Position numbers and translations under genes: made by a program. The notes beneath the pieces are model-generated. The model did not search any database and was not told the DNA's origin. It saw only the letters and a program-made list of their open reading frames with translations. Source: Antennarius striatus (taxonomy: Eukaryota > Chordata > Actinopteri > Lophiiformes > Antennariidae). From it: a stretch of 64,000 bases of DNA. How positions within the stretch are numbered: the first letter of the stretch is position 1; every line of letters starts with the position of its first letter. Positions 57,194-64,000 of the stretch are shown piece after piece. Where the stretch lies: assembly GCF_040054535.1 (NCBI RefSeq), contig NC_090780.1:15358501-15422500 (forward strand). The letters run 5' to 3'.

Positions 57194-60152
57194 TCTACTG
57201 TAACCGATTACAAAAGAAATCATAAGTTGTCCACACCTGGAGGTATTTACTTTACTTGGCCTTTTGTTATTTCTCATATTACTGCTAAAATGTTAAACAA
57301 ATGTAATCTGGCATTTTGTGAACGTGTGAGTAAAAGTATGCAGTGGGCTTTGGGGCAGAGGAGCATAGAACAGTCACTCCTTGTTGACCTCCTCCTTTCA
57401 TTTGACGAGCGCCCAGACGCACTGGCCTCATGCCCTGTGATGCAGCAATAACCCAGTCATTGCTTCTCTTGAACACCCCGAGGCTGCAGCAGCCACTATC
57501 AGACATCCTCTGGCGTTCAACCCAGCCACCGCTCAGTCACAGACCAGCAGGAAGCATCAGAGCCTGATCGCAAACGGAGCGGAGTGTGGGTCACCCCCTG
57601 CCCTGGGGAATAGAGCTGCAATCTAGGTCTGCTCTAAATGGGATCATGTTCATGACTCATTACTGATCACGCGTGTTGTATCCCTCTGAGAATGTGATCT
57701 GTGTGTCAATGCATGTATCATCTATGTACAGGCTCTTTCCCCTCACATACATAAACCAGGTTAAGTACAGTATATTGCTTTTAATATGGTGAAAACAAAG
57801 GTAACAGGACTGTGTGAATCTGCACTCCTGTATTTAATTGGTTCTTGAAGCCATGTCTGTCCACCAAGGAATATTTCCTCCATCCATTGATATGTGGGTT
57901 TGAATCACCAAATTTAAACTAAGATCCATGAATCCCTGAACTTTTTCATTTTAATATTTTTAATATTATACTAAAAGGTGAGAAAACCGATTCAACACAT
58001 TTTTATGGATGGTTCAGATTGTTTTAAGGAAGTTACTGCAGCCTGCCGATGACAACATACATTAAAAGGAAAACTATCAAAAGAAATGAAAAGTTTAAAA
58101 AAGAGTACTGACATCACATGGGGAAAGGGAAAATATGTCATAAAAATACTGATCTGATGAAGAAATAAAAAATCAACTGGGAAAAAACACAGTTTAGTGA
58201 TCAAACACTATTAGCATAATTTACTTTGTACATACAGTATAAATACATGTTAAGCTAAAACTAATGCCACCAAATGCATGTCCTGCAAAAATCTACGTCT
58301 CATGCAAGTTATCATGTGCTATTTTTTGTTGTAGTGAAGTGCTGCTGCATGCCAGGTTTGACAAATGGCAAACTTTTTGCTCTCTCTATTTTTAAAATTG
58401 ATTATTAATCTATATGCAGGGAAGGTTTAGTGAGTTTCAAAACACAACATTTTCATCATCATTGTAATGCGCTACAGTGGTTGTAACATTGATAAAATCC
58501 TTCACTGCTTAAAGCCACAGCAGTTGACTCACATGAATCGAAAACATTTTAGCTTGTTACGCACATGCAAATACTGTACAAAACATAAACAACCTTAAAT
58601 ATCTCTGCACAACCTATTAGTCTCAGTCGTGTTCTCCCATGGGAGACAAGAAGGAGAATGTAAAATGAAATAAACATTTAAAAATTGTGTATAATAGAAA
58701 TGCTTAACTTTTTAAAGTGAAATAAACATTTAAAAATGGTGTATAATAGAAATGCTTAACTTTTCATTTTGGTGATGCACCTCTTTCTCTGCCAGCCACT
58801 GAGTCGTCAAATGTGCGTTTGTGTAATCCTGGCCAATTCAGAGTAAAGAATAGCGGATTAGTCTACGGAGCTTTAGAACCAAATATAGAAAATGCTACTG
58901 AGGGATTATAAATACATCAAAGATGAGAGAATATGTTAGGATGCAGCTTATTCCTCCACCTCTCTCTTGGTGTTTTGGGACTATTTGACCAAAGGAGTCA
59001 AAGTGAAGCACAGAATATGGTGGTAAAGAAAATGTTTGACATCACTCACATGAAATGTTTTATATTGCTTAGTATAACACACACTCGTCTTTGGCTGCTT
59101 ATACGAATCCAGGTATCTATATGCTTGTCTAGGGTTTAGGATTAATAAAAAGTAAAAGGCAAGAATGAAGAAATTATATTTTTGAAATTGATTAAATTAG
59201 CTCAAAAAGAAAAGGTCAAATGTATGGAGTCATAGTGCAAGAGATCCGTGTGTCTTTATAACAGTTAAGGAATGATATCAGATGGTTTTACTGACTGTCT
59301 GTTCAGTGACATAGACACATAATACAATGTGTAATATTAAAACAGACATCCTGGAGCCCATAGTATTGGTTAGAGCACAGTGATCATGTTTCATTATAAA
59401 CGTATTCAGCTGTGAACTCTAATGATTATACTTGGTAAAACAGTTAATGAAATAAAGTGGTAATACAAATGACTAAATTTGTAGCATATGTTATAAATAA
59501 CTAACATTATGGGTAGAGTGATATTTCTTTTCTGCATTATAGGTTTTCTACAATAGATATAAAAAGACTGTGGGACAATTATATTTATATCACTGCTCAA
59601 ATGACAGTAACGATGAATAAATAAGATTCAAAAGGGCATTTTTGAGAGTGTGATACAGAATGAAGAAAACATTCAGATCCAAGCAGGGGAATAAATTTCC
59701 ACTATGAATGACATAACCCAAGGGTGGCTGGAGTTGTTGCATTTCAAAACCTCTTTTGCATTAAAATCAGGCATTACTGTGCTGTTCACACCAGTTTGGC
59801 ACTTGAAATGTTACTGTATCTTAAGGTTTTATAACCCACACTGTACGGTTACAAAATGTTCTTTTTATTTTGTGGGGTGTTGAGGAGGAGGTTGCTTTCG
59901 GGAGAGAAATTAGTTGGAGTGTATTTAAAATCTGTCAACACCGTGAATAGGAATGAAAGGGATTTAACATTCTTAGTAAAACAGCGCAAGCAATTATGTA
60001 ACCCTTCATAGGAACAGGTCTTAAAAGTTCACGAGAAATAGGTTTACCTTGAAACTTTTAATACATATAAGGTTTAATATCCATTCTGATAATTTAATAT
60101 TATTCTCTCTTTGGAGATTTCAGTCATACAGGTCATTCTAGATTTGTGTTGA
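57194..60152. other. Intergenic, no gene recognised
   Basis: Mostly AT-rich single-copy-looking sequence. 57440-57740 is more GC-balanced and could be a conserved non-coding element, but this cannot be judged from one genome. A 52 bp tandem duplication lies at 58666-58769. Confidence 0.5.
58666..58769. repeat. 52 bp tandem duplication
   Basis: TGAAATAAACATTTAAAAAT starts at 58666 and again at 58718, and the units then share GTGTATAATAGAAATGC. Two units differing by few bases; a recent local duplication. Confidence 0.85.
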
Positions 60153-60240
60153 ATAAACCTGGACTTGAAGACATTTCACCAGTCTTCAGAACAGTTCTTC
60201 AGATCGGAAGAAACCTCTTGGATGAGCCTGGAGTTCCACC
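60153..60240. repeat. Dispersed repeat fragment, copy 2
   Basis: CTGGACTTGAAGACATTTCA, then CAGATCGGAAGAAACC and TCTTGGATGAG; related to 5949-6020. Confidence 0.5.
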
Positions 60241-62500
60241 ACAACACACACATGAAGACGTGCAGCAAGGCCACAGGAGTTAATATCCTGTCTTTAGCCC
60301 TTGCCAAATCCAGTTTTTTTTAAAAATTACACCAAACATGCCAAGTGTAAACAACTCTTTAGATACACAACATACACAGGGGCAGGCAGGATCATACCAT
60401 CACATGAAGGATTTTGTTCTGTCCGCATCCACTGCACAGTCGGATAACTTGGCACCTTAACTTTTAAACAAAAAGCCAGCTTCATAAATTTACTGTCCAT
60501 AGATCATGTTAAATAAAAAGCAACACCTGGCTGTAGCAGCATGAAGAAAAGAGGAAAAGAGCAAAAGGTGATTGTATAGTTAATATTGATTAATATTGAT
60601 TGAGTACAGTATATACAGAGAGAAACTGAGCAGGATGGCCTGTGATGTTATGTGTGATTGGCTAAACTCAGATAAAAGATTCCGCTTTCGAGTAATTCTT
60701 AGTCAGCAACAGAGGGAACTGAGCACAAGGTAACTTCCCATTCGAGGCAGAACAAATCAACCCTATTCCCTGCTGCAACATAACCTCTGCATGAATGTCG
60801 ACCTTTGACCTCAAGGTGATTGAGGCGGCGGCCCCTCCTATCCACCATGAAAACAATCTCCCTCTGTTTATTATGTTTTAACGGGCCTCATACATCGCCG
60901 CTGGCAGGCCGTGAGGTGTAGGCTCGTAATCTTTGCTGCCCGCTGTGGGTGTGCTGTTGGGCGGGGCCGAGAGGCCCGTAGAGCACTCTGATTGGTGTGT
61001 TACATTCAGTGAAGGCGGGTCAAATTCATGAATTAGCCGAAATTCGTGTCAATCGAATGAGATTATGTGGCTTTCAAGTCCACCTTGTGTTTATGAATAT
61101 CTATAACATTGTAGTAAACTAGCCGTCTTTCCTTCGCGCCTCTGAACTTCATCCAATAATTGTTTAAAAAGCGACATTTAAAACATATTCAAAATGCATA
61201 TAGTTTGAGGTATCCTTCACAAACTTTAATTTCTGTTGCTCATTATGATGTGGCAGAACGTGTTTTAGCTACTGCTACTTTAAAATTGATAAATAGGATA
61301 AAATTTGTTAATCTAACAACGGCATGCCATAATTATGACATTATAGTAGTTAAGCGGTACTTAACTACTGAACTGCATGTACAATTGGTAATTAACTCAC
61401 GCATGAGAGGGTTGTCCAACACTTTAAACATTAATTTTTGGCTGAAAGAAGAGGCAATTGGAAATCTGGGGGGTGTTCCAGTTTCTGAAATATAGGGTAA
61501 ATTAATTAATTTGATTCAACCCAATACTAGAGATTAAAAGTGTTCTCATATCAATCTCTGCTACATCAACTCTGACAATTACAAATATCTGTCTGTTGAG
61601 TGCCAGAACTTTATGGAAGCTTCAGGCAAAATCACTGGAATACCCCTTTAAGCTAAATATCTAAATGTTTCCTCTACATTTTCCTCTATGCTTGCATAGG
61701 ACTAATGAATTATTTCAGTACAATTTGCATTATAACTGACTCAAGTACTCAAAGTCACAATTCTCTGCCCAGGCACTCTGGTTTCCCTTCAAAGTGATTA
61801 AACCAAAAAGAAATAGTCCATTGATGATCTGGCCCCCATATGTTTTTGCCTTTAGAATTAGGAATCACATTGATGTCCCAATTTAATTTATAATTTGTTT
61901 GATAGTCATTGAAGAAACATGTTATTTCACTAATGTGATCTTCCTCAGGATATACTGCAGCAACATTTGAAGACACATCAAATTTGACACTGAACAGAAT
62001 CAGGATACTTTCAACCGAAATTCAGTTTTGACTGCGAGTCTGTAGTATTACTGTTCATCTTACAGTAGCACAAATGAGTCTTGTTGTTGTAAACCTTATG
62101 GATCACCAGAAGTGGAATATTACTTATGTATTATGTTTTTCCAGCCCATACTTTGGTGGTGTAAAATCTCAAGAGGACGTCATCACGTACTTTTTGTCCC
62201 AAAAATTCTTGATCCAAATTATCTTGTACAAAATTGAGAACTGATTGTTTCTGGGCCATACCTTATTGCTACAAAAATATTATCAAAATATGCTGATGGT
62301 TTGTGAATGAGCCTAAAAACAGACAAATACACGGTGCAAGATAAATATTTTTTTTTAAATTGTCTTACCTTTTAACCATATTTAGTGGTGAAAAATATCG
62401 CTCATAAATATCGGTCGGTACATTGAAATTGAAAAAATAATTTATTTTTGCGCGACCTCACCAATGTAGAGTAGTTTCCGACAGCCCTTGAAGGCACCAT
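60241..62500. other. Upstream of the kinesin gene; no gene recognised
   Basis: It includes a GC-richer block (60640-61060) with a DR1-type nuclear-receptor motif (AGGTCAAAGGTC on the minus strand, 60799-60811) and a nearby GATTGGCT. A 111-codon frame at 61160-61495 lacks an ATG start and any recognisable domain. Confidence 0.5.
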
Positions 62501-62900
62501 TACCTCCTCCAGTTTACGGTCTCAGCGCAGGTCCAACGTGATCGCGTCTGTGTGAGGAGCAGTGTGGTGTCAGCGGGGCGCGCGTGTGCTGCTCTCGTGC
62601 GCATTTCAGACAGGATGTAACGGCTGATAAAGACACCGACAGAGAGAAACACACAGGAGGCAGGGAGAAAGCACCCCAGACAGGAAGAAAACGACTCAAA
62701 CTTTGCGATGTAATAAAACACCAAGGGAGCAAGAAATGACGGCCACAGCGGAGCGGAAGAAGACGGCAGGAGGCGTCCGGATGATGCCTTTCATCGTCGG
62801 CAGCTCTTGACGGCTGCTCTGGCTGACCCGAGACCCGTCTCCACCGCACCGAAAATTGCCGAAATAGTCCACATCCGACCGGCCAGCCTTTAAAGCGACA
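62501..62900 (+). promoter_or_regulatory. kif21b: Putative promoter and 5' UTR of the kinesin gene
   Basis: CpG-containing, GC-rich block directly upstream of the ATG at 62901 (for example GGGGCGCGCGTG near 62575, AGCGGAGCGG near 62750), with no TATA box seen. The ATG context is GCGACAATGG, with purine at -3 and G at +4. Confidence 0.45.
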
Positions 62901-62941
62901 ATGGCGAGTCAGGGGGACTGCTCTGTGAAGGTTGCGTTGAG
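62901..62941 (+). CDS. kif21b: Kinesin KIF21-type, first coding exon (partial)
   Basis: 41 nt from ATG to a consensus GTAAGT donor, encoding MASQGDCSVKVAL plus AG of the next codon (Arg). Human KIF21B begins MAGQGDCCVKVAVR with the same length before IRPQ. Human KIF21A (MLGAPDESSVRVAVR) and other kinesins fit less well. KIF21 proteins are plus-end-directed, microtubule-pausing motors with an N-terminal motor, a coiled coil and C-terminal WD repeats; only the first residues of the motor strand are visible. The remaining exons lie beyond the right edge. Identification rests on 14 residues plus phase. Confidence 0.65.
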
Positions 62942-63745
62942 GTAAGTCCTGTACGCCTGTCTGGTGGAAATCTGCCGACCTGAGCAGACCACATTCTGTC
63001 TGAGCCATCTGGAAATGAATTAAATGGATCACGCACAGATTTAATTCCTATTTTACTATCTACTCCCTCACGCTCATTGGGAGACACGACAGATGAATTA
63101 AACAGCCACAGGGCAGTTTTTCACCTGGTTTTGTAATAGTGGGCTGGTCCTTTGATTACTATTGATAAGCCTAGACCACGTTATCTCCATATGAGTTTTT
63201 TTTTATGCGTGTGGGGGTAAGTTGTGCACAGAAACATGTGAGTTTAACATTGATGAAGTGACAAGGACAGCTGCAGCCAGGTACAGGGAGGAGGAGAATG
63301 GGCGTTTCTCTCCAAACCATATTTCCTTCTATTATTCATCCAACCACCTGCCTTCTCACCTCATCCTATCCGTGTTCAGTGAACTCTTTGTATGGCTATT
63401 TTTTTCTTTTCATCACCAGCAGATTTTTTAAAGGCAGAGGCTTGTGTTGTGTTTGTCTTTTAAATCCACCATGTGCAAATGAAAGCACAAAGAGATGCTC
63501 TCCTTCAGAGCTGAGCCATTCATTCCTCTGCCATTGTAAGAAATGCAGGGAAAGCTCGGATAGAACAGCAGCTTTTGGATCCGTTTCAAGAAATAATTGC
63601 AGCAGCCTATTGATTGTGCGTGCAAAGACTAAATGCTGATTTGACAGGAATAATACAAGTGTGCATGTGCTGGCACTGGGTGCCTCTGGGAGGCATGACT
63701 GGAGTGTGACTGCTTGGGGTTGTGTGTGTACTCTTGCTCATTTTG

Positions 63746-63799
<54 letters not shown>

Positions 63800-64000
63800 C
63801 TGAGGTGGGGAGTCCCTTTAATCCCAGACTGTCACAGCAGCTAATGAATCCCACTTGGTCACACTGAGAGTCCTTGATGAGAAAGTGAGCATTGATAATA
63901 TAAATGGGAATCATTAGACATCTGCAGTCCTTGGATTTAAATAGATATCCATGCATCTTCTCACATCGTGCAGTACCAGAAAGTAAGAATGAAATGTATC
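62942..64000 (+). other. kif21b: Start of intron 1 of the kinesin gene
   Basis: No further coding exon recognised up to the right edge. Contains a GT microsatellite at 63747-63797. Confidence 0.6.
63747..63797. repeat. (GT)n microsatellite
   Basis: About 25 uninterrupted GT steps. Confidence 0.95.

Noticed and set aside
61160..61495. 111-codon + strand frame
   Set aside because: No ATG at its start, no recognisable domain, AT-rich surroundings; likely chance.
62514..63032. 172-codon minus-strand frame over the kinesin first exon
   Set aside because: GC-rich antisense frame; the + strand ATG, KIF21-like residues and GTAAGT donor explain the region better.

Overview
The window looks like vertebrate, most probably teleost fish, nuclear DNA. 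Genes are split into short exons with GT/AG introns and encode vertebrate proteins. The intervening DNA carries long CA/GT microsatellites, an RTE-like LINE, piggyBac, hAT-like and palindromic MITE elements, and tRNA-like short repeats of kinds common in fish genomes. Gene calls below come from reading the translated exons by eye and checking that every splice phase closes. No database search was run, and a/b paralogue status of the fish genes cannot be decided here.

Layout. 1-1064: about three tandem copies of a ~351 bp unit. 1325-2511 (-): a decayed piggyBac transposase, truncated at a 39 bp near-perfect palindrome. 3437-4672 (+): the last two coding exons of tmem167b (kish-B). 7393-8655 (-): a 5'-truncated RTE-like LINE. 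9438-28790 (+): complete mapk14 (p38 alpha MAP kinase, 361 aa), including two adjacent 80-nt mutually exclusive exons. 31289-47166 (+): complete srpk1 (SR-protein kinase, 646 aa), with a 10.3 kb intron 2 that holds a phase-compatible candidate alternative first exon at 37674-37696. 49116-52363 (-): complete lhfpl5 (216 aa, hair-cell mechanotransduction subunit), tail-to-tail with srpk1. 53-58 kb: microsatellites and nested repeats, including an internally deleted LINE insertion with a perfect 16 bp target-site duplication. 62901-62941 (+): the first coding exon of a KIF21-type kinesin, most likely kif21b, running off the right edge.

The genes are independent housekeeping, signalling and sensory loci; nothing suggests an operon or a dedicated multi-gene system. 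mapk14-srpk1-lhfpl5 is the gene order I recall from human 6p21, while the flanking tmem167b and kif21b map elsewhere in human, so the flanks mark synteny breaks. The most unusual items are the candidate srpk1 promoter/first exon, the conserved exon pair in mapk14, an intron inside the piggyBac remnant, and a set of short perfect inverted repeats, two of which sit exactly at lesions in mobile elements.
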